A DNA stretch of 64,000 nucleotides from Haliotis asinina. Its lineage: Eukaryota; Mollusca; Gastropoda; Lepetellida; Haliotidae. Location: NCBI RefSeq assembly GCF_037392515.1, contig NC_090287.1, positions 13,381,001-13,445,000 on the forward strand. The letters are read 5' to 3'. Shown here piece after piece: positions 1 to 10,492 of the stretch; position 1 is the stretch's first letter, and each line of letters begins with the position of its first letter. A program made the translations under genes and the position numbers. A model generated the notes under the pieces. It did not search any database. It was not told where the DNA came from and saw only the letters and a list, made by a program, of their open reading frames with translations.

Positions 1-77
1 ACAGATGTGTATTGTTTAGCACCTAAACAATAGTGGTGCACACTCTAGCACCGTAAACATTAGTTTCTTTGTTACTT

Positions 78-240
78 TGTTTTTAACGCCGAACTAAACT
101 AACCACTTGGCGTCTGGCTGTAAATAATAGAATCTGGAGCAAACATTCCAGAGATCAACAACATGAACATCAATCTACTCAGTTGGGATAGTATATTAGT
201 AAATGGTGGGTCATGTCGAGTACTGGAAAGACGACGGTCT
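78..240 (-). repeat. Gastropod SINE family A, decayed copy
   Basis: The stretch reads as family A in reverse: a 'cgccg' tail region, then 'ctgtaaataatagaatctgg', 'ttccagagatcaacaacatgaacatcaatcta' in pieces, and 'gttgggata'. It aligns block by block with the better copies at 24921-25181 and 61041-61277 but lacks the promoter-like head end. Sense strand is minus, because the shared SINE 3' tail lies at the low-coordinate end. Confidence 0.65.
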
Positions 241-317
241 GATGTGCATGCGAACAACATAGTGCTTGGGGTGAAAGAAATTGATATAACACAGAACACA
301 GTGCTGTTGCAGTTGTG

Positions 318-457
318 AATAGTAGAGTATGTTCAGGAATAGTTGTGCTTAGTAGAGACTGTTAAGGAATAGTGTGGCATAGTAGACCATGTTAAAGAAT
401 AGTGGTGCTTAGTAGAGACTGTTAAGTAATAATGGTGCTTAGCAGAGCATGTTCAAG
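318..457. repeat. 30-bp minisatellite, about 4.7 copies
   Basis: Units of exactly 30 bp start at 338, 368, 398 and 428, with a partial unit at 318. Each begins AATAGTGGTGCTTAG and ends AGAGACTGTTAAGG with a few substitutions per copy. The same words (caatagtggtgca) reappear more loosely near position 28-45, so the array may once have been longer. No coding capacity is evident. Confidence 0.85.
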
Positions 458-1831
458 GGTGGTGCATGGTTGGTGGTACATGCTGGTACGTACAGGTGCG
501 AAGTGAAATGCTTCGACACTGATTCAGGGCATGTCTACAACCCCTGCGTGTTTAAGAGTGTGGACGTTTCAATACAAATACGTTAGTCTATTGATTTCTA
601 TCGACGTTTAAAACAAGACCACAAGTTCTCCTACGTGCAGGCATCAACCCAGAGCGCATAAGGAACTGAATGCAAACATTCTCTAGACAAACATGACTGT
701 CTCGAACAAAAGTGATTATGTAAAGAAAATTCCATGCACAGGACAGGGATTGTGTGAGGAACCATTGAAGGCAAATCTGAATCCCAGATAATGTTTCTAA
801 TTTTGTCAGCATCGTACATGGTATAAATCCTGATTCACTTTTGACTTTCCTGACAATGCGTGATTTGTAATATTATATTTTATGGTACTGCGTTCCAAAA
901 ATTTAAATGAAACATGTTATATTTCAAGTTGTAGATGACCCGTGCTAAAGCGCTCATATATTTAACTCACTTTTGTCTGTTAATTTTGAAAAGGCTCTCA
1001 TGGGAGTCATAAACCTGACGTCAGAATATTGCAAAACCGAGCCCTACTCCTTTTACAGAATATTCAATACAAAAACTTGACCAATCAAGCCACGGGGGTG
1101 TGAAATATGGCGCTGCAAACATCTTGAATCAATAACGACTGCTTCGTTGATTTTGCATGAGCGATGGGTGTTAAAGATGCTTCGGTAGGCCAAGTAGTGA
1201 ATGAGTGGTTGAGTGGTTGAGTGGTTGAATGAACGGTTGAGTGAGCTTATGGTTGAATGGGTGGTTGAGCGATTGAGTGTGTTTCAATCAAAACACGCTA
1301 CGATAAAGGCGGGATATGCAGGTGCTGACATGAAACCCATGAATTTGAGATTTGACCCCGTAATGGCAGGTTTCTGGCACTCTGAAAACCCGGCAATGCG
1401 AAATGTGGCGGTGCGAATCACGAGGCCACCCGTGTCCCCAGGGAAAGATGCAACAATGAAACATGCCATCAAGCAACTCCTTTATGTTGTATGTGGATGG
1501 ACTAAGCTGAAGCGCTCATATATTTGGCACACACTAAATGAAGGCGTCCATTGCTACAATTTAACTTGAGTAAATATGTTTCAACACAGCGGAATCCTAA
1601 TTCTTAAAATTCAGTGCGAAAACATTAAAGAGTAAATTTACAAGGTTTTGAAGACTTGTTACTTTCTATGGACCATAGTACCACCACAGCATGACGCGTT
1701 ACCAATGCTATAGGTGATTGATGTGGCTGGTCCAGTCAGTATTACTAAAAATACTACTTTTCTTGCTGCTATTCTAGAGACACGGATGGTCAAGTGGTCA
1801 GCACTCTGCCGTTAAAGTGGGCCGACACATC

Positions 1832-1832
<1 letters not shown>
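458..1832. other. No recognisable gene; short GTGGTTGA-type tandem at ~1200-1290
   Basis: The only structure seen is a degenerate 'gtggttgagt/gtggttgaat' tandem at 1200-1290. It opens a 118-codon ORF (1213-1569, +) with no recognisable domain. The ORF's N-terminal repeat is a by-product of the tandem, so I do not call it a gene. Confidence 0.5.
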
Positions 1833-1922
<90 letters not shown>

Positions 1923-1950
1923 CACACTACACACTACACACACTACATTA
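1833..1950. repeat. (CA)n microsatellite with TACACAC tail
   Basis: A nearly perfect CA dinucleotide run from about 1833 to 1920, followed by imperfect 'tacacac' units to about 1950. Short ORFs reading HTHT across it are artefacts. Confidence 0.97.
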
Positions 1951-3187
1951 CAAGTAGCCATAAAATGGAAATACACGTACTGCTAAATCGACAGTATTTA
2001 ATTATTTAATAATTCACTCACGCAGGCGCACGTACGCACAAGGCCGTCCACTCTCAACACCAAGTATCTCACCCACCCACTCTTTCCTCGTTCCATCACG
2101 TACCACATATCTCAAGCTGTTTGAAAAAAAGACATTGAAACATTGGATATTCCCACCGGGATTAGCTCACATGAAATATGAACGACCCCTACTGTCCTTC
2201 CATATCGACCAACCCTTTCATTGATCGGGTTTAATTAGCAAGATCGGCGATTTCTTAGAGAAATATTTATAGGTGCTCAGTCCTCTAGCGGCCTCTATCT
2301 CGTTAGAGGCTGGACGTCGGATGATTTGTAGTTTGTATCTGTGGCTCATTTAACACATCATACAGCGACTGCACCAGGCCTGGGAATAACCATCTACATC
2401 TGCTCCATATACTCCACATAGTAACAGTTGTCGGTCCCGAGCGGAGACCTATCGACCAGTATTAATTAGATTTCGGGGGGTGTCTTATTCTGTCTGCTTG
2501 TGACGCTTGAATCAATGAGTAAGCGAGCCGTGGGTTATAGAGATATGTTTATGTATCGTGTGTGGTCTTGAGAACTACTCCAAGCATGAGACGTTCTTGT
2601 ACACGGAACCTCTTAATGGCCTTCCTGTGACCCTTGAAACTCTGATCGTTATATACAAAATTTTATTGGTAAGAACTGTTCAGTTATATCATGTCTTTTG
2701 GGAAAATTTAAGTATATGGTACAATGCCCTATCTGAAGTGTGAACGTATATCACCTCGCTGAGACCTATAGTGGGTATGGGGGTGACAGTGGCTATCCTG
2801 AGACTTAAAGTAACGACCTGCTGATCGTGGCATTCGGCACTTGTGTCACCGCTGGGACCTCGGACTTAAGTATTTCGCATTGGTGGTTTTTCATGTCTGG
2901 GTCAGAACGTTTTGAGGATAAAATGGAGGTTGTTAGTATGCTGTGTCTTAAAGGTGTAGACATGGTAAACAGTGACACTGTATCTTGGGGCGGCCTGGAC
3001 TTTTCCAGAGCATAGTATATGCAGTACCCAACATACGTGCACGTACGCACACACGCTCGCAAGCACCTCTGTCAACAACACGCACACACACACTTCCTCA
3101 TCACTATTATTATCATCATCATCGAAGTTGTATTTCTTCTAAACCCTAAACACTAAATAACAACCGTCAAAGTAACACTAAGGGTGA
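1951..3187. other. No recognisable gene
   Basis: I see no domain-bearing ORF, SINE or strong tandem here. Only ORFs of about 60-85 codons occur, none with a recognisable motif or convincing splice context. Confidence 0.4.
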
Positions 3188-3290
3188 TCGAGTGAATGAG
3201 TGAGTTCAGTTTTACACCGTTTTAAGCATTATTCTAGCAATAGCACGGCGGGAGACACCAGAAACAGGGTTCACACTAATGTGGTAACAC
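3188..3290 (-). repeat. tRNA-SINE remnant (3' tail and body)
   Basis: Reads 'gagtgagttcagttttacaccg', then 'attctagcaatagcac', then 'gacaccagaaacagggtt'. This is the reverse complement of the tRNA-SINE tail (…attgctaaaa…cgtaaaactgaactcactc). The tRNA-like head is mostly eroded. Confidence 0.65.
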
Positions 3291-6139
3291 CAAGATTGGA
3301 GAAATGAAATATTGGTCGACAATCAACCAGTGCTACCAGTGTTTGATGTCAAAGACTGAGATTTTGTCTGTTTAGACGACAAATCTCCTACAATCAATAA
3401 TCGCCACTTACCATGCAGTGATACAGACAGACACTCATAAAGAGCAGTGTCAGTCGTATTTACTCGTTGGAACCGTGTTCAACAGCCGAGTTTCACTCAA
3501 CGTTTGACGGAACAATTTCTGTACAAAAAGCTGAAATGCCATTCAACTTTTGATAAGAGGTATAAGCTTCGAAATACCAGGTACGTTAAAGTCAATCCAA
3601 TTCACTCCCCTTTTAGACAAGAGGCAATGGGTTAGCCTTATAAATAAAGAATTACTTCGCCTAACCAACGCTTCTGGTTCCATTACCCACATGGGAACCA
3701 CGTACAAATCATTGACAGTTACTGTGTCCAAACACCGTCGTTTGATTGGAATAACAGAAAACAGTAGAACAAATCCTACTTAATTAAATCTACACCTAAA
3801 AGACAATTCACGAAACTAGCTCTACAAGGACTCATATATTTGTGAAGCACACAGTGATTCATCAATCTAAAAGTCGAAAATACCACATGTTCTTGAATAC
3901 GTCCCAGCACGAGACGAATTAATCAACCTAAACTGCAGCCACAAATCAGGCCCCATGCATACAACAGTCTATTAGCTTCCATTCAGTCGTAACATGTTTG
4001 TCATTACAACGATAGTATTGGTACACGGGTTTGGGCTGATTCCAGAAACAGGTCACAGAAGGATTTAGGGACACGTAGACTATGTAAGAACGGTGCTACT
4101 CACTCGTTGCCCACAGGACCGAAGAAGTCATCACGGCAGTCAGCTGGCTATGGACATCTATTGCGACAACCTTACCAATATATACAGACTGGTCGAATTA
4201 TAACTTGTTTCAGAAATACAATTCCAGAGACTGCCATTGTTTGCTGTGACTTAAATGTCTGACAAATTTCAATGTTTTGAAGGAAATGTCGAATTGGATG
4301 GATAAATAGGTAACGCGACCAATCAAATCTAGTTTGTTCGATTCTCTGTAATGTCTGATGAATTGTGTGTCTAACCCTCGTCAGAATTATCACGATCTAC
4401 TTGTTGAAATGCAAAGCCGTTTTCAACTTGTGATGAAGTCATTCCATTTTTATGTGTCACATCTGGACAAAACTGATATCAAGCTACTGATACTTGTTTC
4501 TGATAATGGTTTAAGGTTTAAAGTCCATGAGAAAATGTCGATTTCAGGTTGTCATACTTTTGTAGATTTCATGATCAATGCAGTGGCCAACCTTTTAACA
4601 TTTTAGTAAGATTTCAAAATGGACAATCTACATTCAGGATTACAAACTTAAGTAACAGTTCTACATTACTAGGCGTATGGTATACGTTGATTTTAACACC
4701 AGTGAAGTGCAGAAGGAAACCTGTTTTACGTATCAGTGAAAAGAGAGATACTAAAATGGTATACAATAGCGGGCAACAGTAACATTCATTTCTGGAATAG
4801 CTTATAATGACTGCTTTAAGCGTATGGGTATTGCGAGATATAATTGCTTCATGAACTAATTCATGTCATGGTGAGACCAACCAAGGTATTGTTTTTATTG
4901 TCCACTAAGCAGGAGTGACAAATAGAAGCATATGCTTTAAACGTTTGGGTCAAATGAGAATTATCAACTGTCAAGCCCTTTCTGTTTTTAAAATAATTTT
5001 GTTTTAATCATTTTTTCGTGAATAACGAAAAAACCATGTTTGAATTTTCTACCAAAGACAGGAAACTAGAAACTGGGTCTTCCCTAGTGTGTTTTGAACC
5101 AAACACCAATTTTCATTGTTCTACGCTCACGCGATTTCCTGTTGAACATGTACCTGAAACAATACCACTTTTGTTAATCACCAGTTTATCTGGTTCACAT
5201 TCGATTATTCACCGGCCGAAGGTTGAATCTCTGTCACCCTTGGCTTCGGGGAACAATCATTCGCTCACTGAAAGCCTTGCCCACCGTCCCACAATACGGT
5301 AATGTACGGTAATACTTGCTGGGGTGTCTCTATTTTAGACAACACCATCTCTGCTACAAAGTATTACTTTAGTGAATCTCATTTGCGGTACTAATAAAAA
5401 TTATTCCCAACCATACCCCTCTAAAATGAGAGAAAGTTAAGGAAAAATATACCCCACCCCCCTCTTCCCCCTCCCCCTGCTTGATTCCTCCGTGGGAACA
5501 AAATAACGAATTTTCCGTTTTAAATAGTTTCTAATTGTAATCTCAATGTAAGGATATTCCAAACACGTTATGGAAGCGACAAAACCCTCTCCGCGCACAC
5601 GATAAATCTCTTCAAAGAGCAGAGTAGATTGTATGATTTCAATGTTACAATCATGAACATCTTGCTTTACTTTTTCGTCCTCTATAAAGTGCCGGGGTGC
5701 ACACTCCCTCGTTTGTCCTAAACGTTTATTGAGACTTTGAAACTCTCGTGAAAATGACGTGTGGACCTCCTCTTTCTCGAAACTGTGCATCCGCCTCTGA
5801 GTTACCAGCTTGTTGTGTAATGCATCACTATGAAACTAGCAGACACTAAATACATTAGTGTTTCCTATCTGGATGTAAAACGTAGAGTAGATTGTGTGAT
5901 GTAAGAATCTGGATTGTGGGTGATGCACACAACAGCTATGCATTAACTATTTAAATGCTGATAGCCGCACATATACTTGGCGCCTCAAACGAAATACCTC
6001 ATTTGTCATCGTATGTGTTGCTGATGTCTTGACAAATGTGCTGTGGGGAGACAGCTGAGAGAGGCAATGTAGAACCGGCGCATGCATCTTCCAGCTGTGT
6101 CCCTCTGGATGGCTGCGGTCGTTGGTATTACTACTTCAC
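3291..6139. other. No recognisable gene
   Basis: Unremarkable AT-rich sequence. The longest ORF is 117 codons on the minus strand (5437-5790). It is charged, lacks recognisable motifs or splice context, and overlaps a pyrimidine-rich run at 5450-5480. It could be chance or an unrecognised exon. Confidence 0.4.
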
Positions 6140-6199
6140 TCCTTCTCCAGCTATTACTACTACTACAGTAACTGCTGCTGCTGCTGTACCTCCTTATCA

Positions 6200-6265
<66 letters not shown>

Positions 6266-6284
6266 GGTTAATAATTTGCAGTGT

Positions 6285-6324
<40 letters not shown>
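6140..6324. repeat. Compound microsatellite: (CTG)n, (ACT)n, (CT)n
   Basis: A short CTG run near 6174-6186 is followed by an ACT run at about 6200-6265 and a CT run at about 6290-6324. ORFs in both directions (poly-Thr, poly-Ser, RERE) are translation artefacts of these tracts. Confidence 0.95.
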
Positions 6325-6328
<4 letters not shown>

Positions 6329-6695
6329 ATGTGTATGTGTTAACACAACAACCAACCATTATATACAAAGTTATATACAACCATTATATACTGATTCGTG
6401 AGCATTCCAGCGAAGTAGGGAACCTTTGCGTCCGGCCTCATGTTTACCAACAGGTGAAACACACTCTCATGTACAGACGAGTTCTTAAAGGGAGGCAACT
6501 CTAAAGCGCTACCTTAAAAGGCATGCCGCTAAAATACTAGCACTGATGGTACGACATGTGACCCAGTAATAACTGTCACTTAAATAACCAATAAACTCAC
6601 ATATTTTGTACTCTCTAACCGTTACGTATGGAAGGTTTCTGGTTGTCTTAAAGATCATATATACTCTAGTTGGGTACAAATACAAAATCACTTGC

Positions 6696-7070
6696 TGACA
6701 TCGTTATAAATGAAACCCCGCCATTAAAACTACTCATTTCGACCTTTAATTAACTTAAATCGGCCTTTTTGTCAGCAGTGCACAATTCTCGAAATTTGAA
6801 CCAATCAGAGCGGCGCGTCTCCGTGACGTAAAAGTAGGTATAGAAATGAGGGTCTGTGCAATATTCATCTACATTTCAGGGGTTAAACTATTTCGTTTAC
6901 AGGTTTGTACAAACCTGAAATCGCGAAAGCAGTTGAGAAAAATGAAAGCTATATGTTCTCACAATCTACTATCATTTAGTTTTGTCTCCTGCTTTGCCTA
7001 GTTTTTGAGTTACAACCCTTGTTTTCATAGACGATTCTGTCAAAATCACTTGGTGTCGCTAGGTTGTAAT
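6696..7070 (+). repeat. Left terminal inverted repeat of the palindromic element
   Basis: Pairs with 10090-10480. Beyond the first 95 bp, shared words include 'ctccgtgacgtaa', 'cacaatctact', 'catttagttttgtc' and 'catagacgattct'. The mirrored arm carries the same words in the same order with substitutions. Confidence 0.8.
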
Positions 7071-7216
7071 CAGTGTTAGGTGGTATAAACTTCTATGTAA
7101 AACAACACCCTTCTTTCAAAGGATTAACCGCCAATACATTGATTGCTCATTATTGGCTAACTAAATAACTTTTTAAAAAGAATGACGCAGATTATGCAAA
7201 CTATGAAATATCCTGT

Positions 7217-7610
7217 TATACATTCGCAGATCGGAGAATGCTATTTAAGTTTTCACCAACAACGCCAAAATTACTCTCTACTGGTACTGAAATATGTATT
7301 ATATTGATGGACAATAGGACTTTGCATGACATTGCTTATAACATAACAATTTCACTCTGGGAAGTGAGGTGGAGGTCAAAATAATATTGCTTGCAATATA
7401 AATGTCACTTCGACCCCCACCTTACTTCCTTCCTTATGTTAAAAGTTGTGTCATGCAAAATCCTTTGGCCGTGATTCAAATGCATATTAAACTACTAGTA
7501 AAAAGTAGTTTTGATTTTCTAACATGATGAGAACAAATCATAATCTCAATACTTCTAACGGACTTTAGCCCCCGACTTCACGATTTTCAAAAATGGCGTC
7601 GCCCTGTCTG
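7217..7610. repeat. Internal palindromic unit, left copy 1
   Basis: Begins 'gagaatgctatttaag'. It holds a local palindrome: 'ttgcatgacattgcttataac' near 7320 faces 'ttgtgtcatgcaaaatcc' near 7445, and AGTGAGGTGGAGGTC faces its complement around a centre near 7395. It ends with 'aaaaatggcgtcg' and is followed directly by a second copy. Confidence 0.75.
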
Positions 7611-7915
7611 AGGATGAATGCTATTTAAGTTTGTGTTCACCGACGTACAAAAGCAAAATTACTTTTCACTGGTAGTAAAATATGTATTTTATTGATGGAC
7701 ATTAGGATTTTACATGACATTGCTTATAACATAACAATTTCATTCTTGGAAGTGGTCAATATAAGGGGTCAATACAATATTACGATAATATTGTCACTTC
7801 GACCACAATCTTGTTTCCGAGCAACAAAGCGTTATATTCATGCAAAATCCTTTTGGTCAGCAATGTGTAGTAAGCAGTCTTGATTTTATAAAATCGATGA
7901 AACTTGAACTCCATT
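7611..7915. repeat. Internal palindromic unit, left copy 2
   Basis: A direct repeat of the preceding unit: 'gaatgctatttaagtt', then 'ttacttttcactggtagtaaaatatg', then 'gacattgcttataacataac' and 'catgcaaaatccttttggtc' in the same order. The centre (CAATATTACGATAATATTG) is a near-perfect short palindrome. Confidence 0.75.
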
Positions 7916-7959
7916 TTCTATCCTGGAAGCGTGGTAGGGGGCGAAGCATCCGATTTAGG

Positions 7960-8352
7960 ATATACCACAGGCTTCCACACGCTCGCTTCGCACACACAAA
8001 CAACTAATTAAAGCACAAACTACGGGGTCCGGTGGAAATCTGTGCATAGTTACACCATCCTCCGACCCCAAGGAGCAACTGACGGCAACACAACAATTCG
8101 GCATGTCTTTGGTGACGTCGTGAAATCAGCAAAATGACCATTTTTCTACACGTTTTCTATACAACTAACTGAAAATCGTTCCGTCTATGACGTCACTGTA
8201 GGGCTCTGGCGACAGTTACGTAACCAGTCTGCGGTTTTTTTTGCGGGCGCGAGAGAAGCAGACGGCTTTTTAGCAACTTTTGAGCGCTTGGCATTAATTA
8301 ACGACAAGTTTTTGTTTGTTTTTGTTTTTTTTTAAAAAATAATGGTGTTCCG
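7960..8352 (+). repeat. Inner inverted repeat, left arm
   Basis: 'acgctcgcttcgcacacacaa', 'caccatcctccgac', 'gacggcaacacaac', 'cggcatgtcttt' and 'ttttctatacaactaac' occur here. They recur in reverse complement between 8430 and 8780. The innermost match is TGGTGTTCCG (8343-8352) against CGGAACACCA (8430-8439). Confidence 0.8.
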
Positions 8353-8429
8353 TTTATGACTAACCAGAAGTGTTTCATATGCAGTGGTAAAAAAGAGTAC
8401 CAATAAATTGAGTTTTGTTATTCTTTAAG

Positions 8430-8785
8430 CGGAACACCAAGTTTCTTCTTAAAAGCACGTGGATAGTTAATATCGTGCGATTAAAAGTTGCCAAAAAGTC
8501 GCCTCCTTCCCACAGACAGGTAACGTAACTATGCCGCCTCCAGTGACGCGTCAAGTGAGGAAAGATTAGTTGTATAGATTAGTTGTATATGTTAGTTGTA
8601 TAGAAAATGTGTGACAAGCCCGACATAAACAAAGACATGCCGAATCGTTAGGTTGCCGTCAACTGCCCCCAGCTGTCGGATGATGGTGTGACATTCCACG
8701 GGACCCATCAGTTCGCACTAAATATGTTGTTTGTGAGTGCGAAGCGAGCGTTATAGAACCCTGTACGTATTAAATCGGGTTGTTG
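8430..8785 (-). repeat. Inner inverted repeat, right arm
   Basis: Mirror of 7960-8352. It also carries a local 16-bp tandem, 'agattagttgtat', repeated three times near 8563-8605, which on the other arm is a single 'tatacaactaac'. The 77-bp interval 8353-8429 is the central loop of the whole element. Confidence 0.8.
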
Positions 8786-8849
8786 GACACCTCCCTAGCT
8801 TCCAAAACAGACGATGCAATTTAGATTTGCTTTCGTCGAGTTAAAAAAT

Positions 8850-9180
8850 GAAATCTACTTACTAGTAAATGATAGATAACCAAAAGGATTTTGCATGACA
8901 CATTTTGTAACATGAGGATTTCTTCCTCGGAACCGATCGAGGTTTTAGTCAAAGTGACAATAATATTGTAAGTAGTATTATATTGACACTCACCTCGCTT
9001 TCAAGAGTGAAATTGTTATGCTAAGCAATGTCATGCAAAATTCTATTGTCGATCAATCAAATACATATTTTACTACCAGTGGAAAGTAGTTTACATTTGG
9101 TAACTCGTTGAAAACAATCATAAATAGCATCTATTCTCAGACTGGAGGATGCTCGCGACTAGGCGCCGCCATTTTTGAAA
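8850..9180. repeat. Internal palindromic unit, right inverted copy
   Basis: Contains 'aaaggattttgcatgacac', 'gtgacaataatattg', 'catgcaaaattctattgtc' and 'tatctattctcagactgg'-type ends, the same unit as at 7217-7915 but inverted. Remnants of another inverted copy continue at 9990-10090 beyond the Tc1 insertion. Confidence 0.7.
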
Positions 9181-9216
9181 TCGTGGCGTCAAGGTCTAAA
9201 GTTTGAGAATCAATTG

Positions 9217-9990
9217 TAATATCCCCCAAAAGAAACGCATAGGTGATTTGTATTTAAAACATCTATCGTCAAAATATGTCACAAAAGTGTTCATAACATG
9301 ATTTTACACAATTGCACAAGTAAAAAATTGATTTTACCTGAAAATGTTGATTTTGATAAAGATTCTCTCAAGGATTAAAAAGGCATCGCCACAACGCAAC
9401 GGAAATCACCATCCAGTTGAAATTGTGCAGTAAAGAGCATTCACTGTCTGCGAAAAAAGCCTGCTATCAGAAATTGGCATTCGTTCTGAAGGAGGTTCAA
9501 GGTCAAATCCCCACGCCATGCCCTGACAGCGAACCGGAACATCGCCATTGAAAGAATGCATGCTGGAGATTACCAATCTTCTGTTGCCAGGCGTCTGAAT
9601 GTTAGTCTGAGCAAGATGTCATGGCTTGCAGCTCATTGCAACTTAACAGGTATAACAAATGACCGTCCACGAACAGGCATACCTCGAGGTACATCCGGGT
9701 ACTACCACGAGTGAGAGCACAGCAGCGAGGGTGCGTGGACTTCAGAGGATATCCAGTCAAACTCTAGGGAATAGGTTGAGAGAGATTGTTCTGAGAGTCA
9801 GGAAACCTGACGTTGTGCTACGTCGTCACCATCTCCGTCAACGTCTCCGTTCTTTAGAAGTATCCACTTGGTTTTGTAGACATTACCTTCTTCTAAACTG
9901 GTGTAAAAGTTCTATTTGTGGACGAGTTATACATGTTTGAAATTTTCGCAACAGATTTGTCGTCTACGCGTTTCTCTTTTGCATAGTATT
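9217..9990 (+). mobile_element. Decayed Tc1-like element (second family), internally deleted
   Basis: The left end 'taatatcccccaaaagaaac' is mirrored by 'gcgtttctcttttgcatagta' near 9967-9988, the likely right TIR with indels. Sequence on both sides resumes the palindromic unit ('agtagttt…' motifs), so the element inserted into the right arm of the foldback. At about 0.77 kb it is roughly half of a typical ~1.3-1.6 kb Tc1 element; the catalytic half is missing. Confidence 0.6.
9535..9860 (+). pseudogene. Tc1-type transposase N-terminal (DNA-binding) fragment
   Basis: Translation from about 9535 reads IAIERMHAGDYQSSVARRLN, then SKMSWL, then DRPRTGIPRG. This is the classic Tc1 order of a first helix-turn-helix followed by the GRPR-type AT-hook, here altered to IPR. 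After a stop and frame change near 9710 it continues with RVRGLQRISSQTLGNRLREI and LRVRKP, the second helix-turn-helix. No DDE catalytic domain follows. The family acts by cut-and-paste at TA sites; this copy can only be a relic. Its protein differs clearly from the two other Tc1 copies in the window (no SPLMK-type sequence, different TIR), so it is a separate family. Confidence 0.8.
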
Positions 9991-10089
9991 GAATATGGTT
10001 TGTTTTAATCAAGTTAAAAGATTAAAACTACTTTGTGCTCGTAGTTAAATGTGTTTTTGAATCATGACCAAAGCGTTTAACCGCTTGTA

Positions 10090-10480
10090 ACAGATCCATT
10101 TATAACCATTATGACAACAAGCGATTTGAAAGAATCATCTATGGAAACATGTTGTATCTCGAACATAAGCGGAGCAGGTGACAAAATTAAATGTCAGTAG
10201 ATTGTGAAAACGTAAAGCGTTCATTTTTCAAAAGAGTTGTCACGATTGCAGGTTTAGACAAATCTATAAACAAGATAATCTACCACCGGAAATATACATG
10301 TATAAAACAGCAACCCATGTAGGTATACCTCATATTACGTCACGGAGGCGTGCTCCTCTGCTAGGCAGAAATCACGTTCACAGGAGAGAATTGTGCACTG
10401 TTGTCAAAAAGGTCGATTTAAGATAGTTAAATGTCGAAGTGAGTAGTTTTAGTGAAGTGGTTTCATTTATAACGATGTCA
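10090..10480 (-). repeat. Right terminal inverted repeat of the palindromic element
   Basis: Reverse complement partner of 6696-7070. The outermost 95 bp are the best conserved. The Tc1 element starting at 10493 lies only 12 bp beyond. Confidence 0.8.
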
Positions 10481-10492
10481 ATGAATGGTTTA

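Larger units (their letters stand above)
6696..10480. mobile_element. 3.8-kb nested palindromic (foldback) non-autonomous element
   Basis: The two ends are inverted copies. 6696-6790 and the reverse complement of 10386-10480 are both 95 bp, starting TGACATCGTTATAAATGAAAC and ending GTGCACAATTCTC, with about 84 of 95 positions matching by eye. Similarity continues with indels to about 7070 on the left and 10090 on the right. Inside lie palindromic repeat units and a second inverted pair around a centre near 8391. No transposase of its own is encoded, so it should be non-autonomous or a relic. No clear target-site duplication was found. The superfamily is unknown; a large foldback DNA transposon is the best inference. 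Confidence 0.8.

Noticed and set aside
1213..1569. 118-codon plus-strand ORF
   Set aside because: Starts inside a short tandem repeat and shows no recognisable domain.
5437..5790. 117-codon minus-strand ORF
   Set aside because: No domain, no splice context, part lies in a pyrimidine run; length is within chance in 64 kb of AT-rich DNA.
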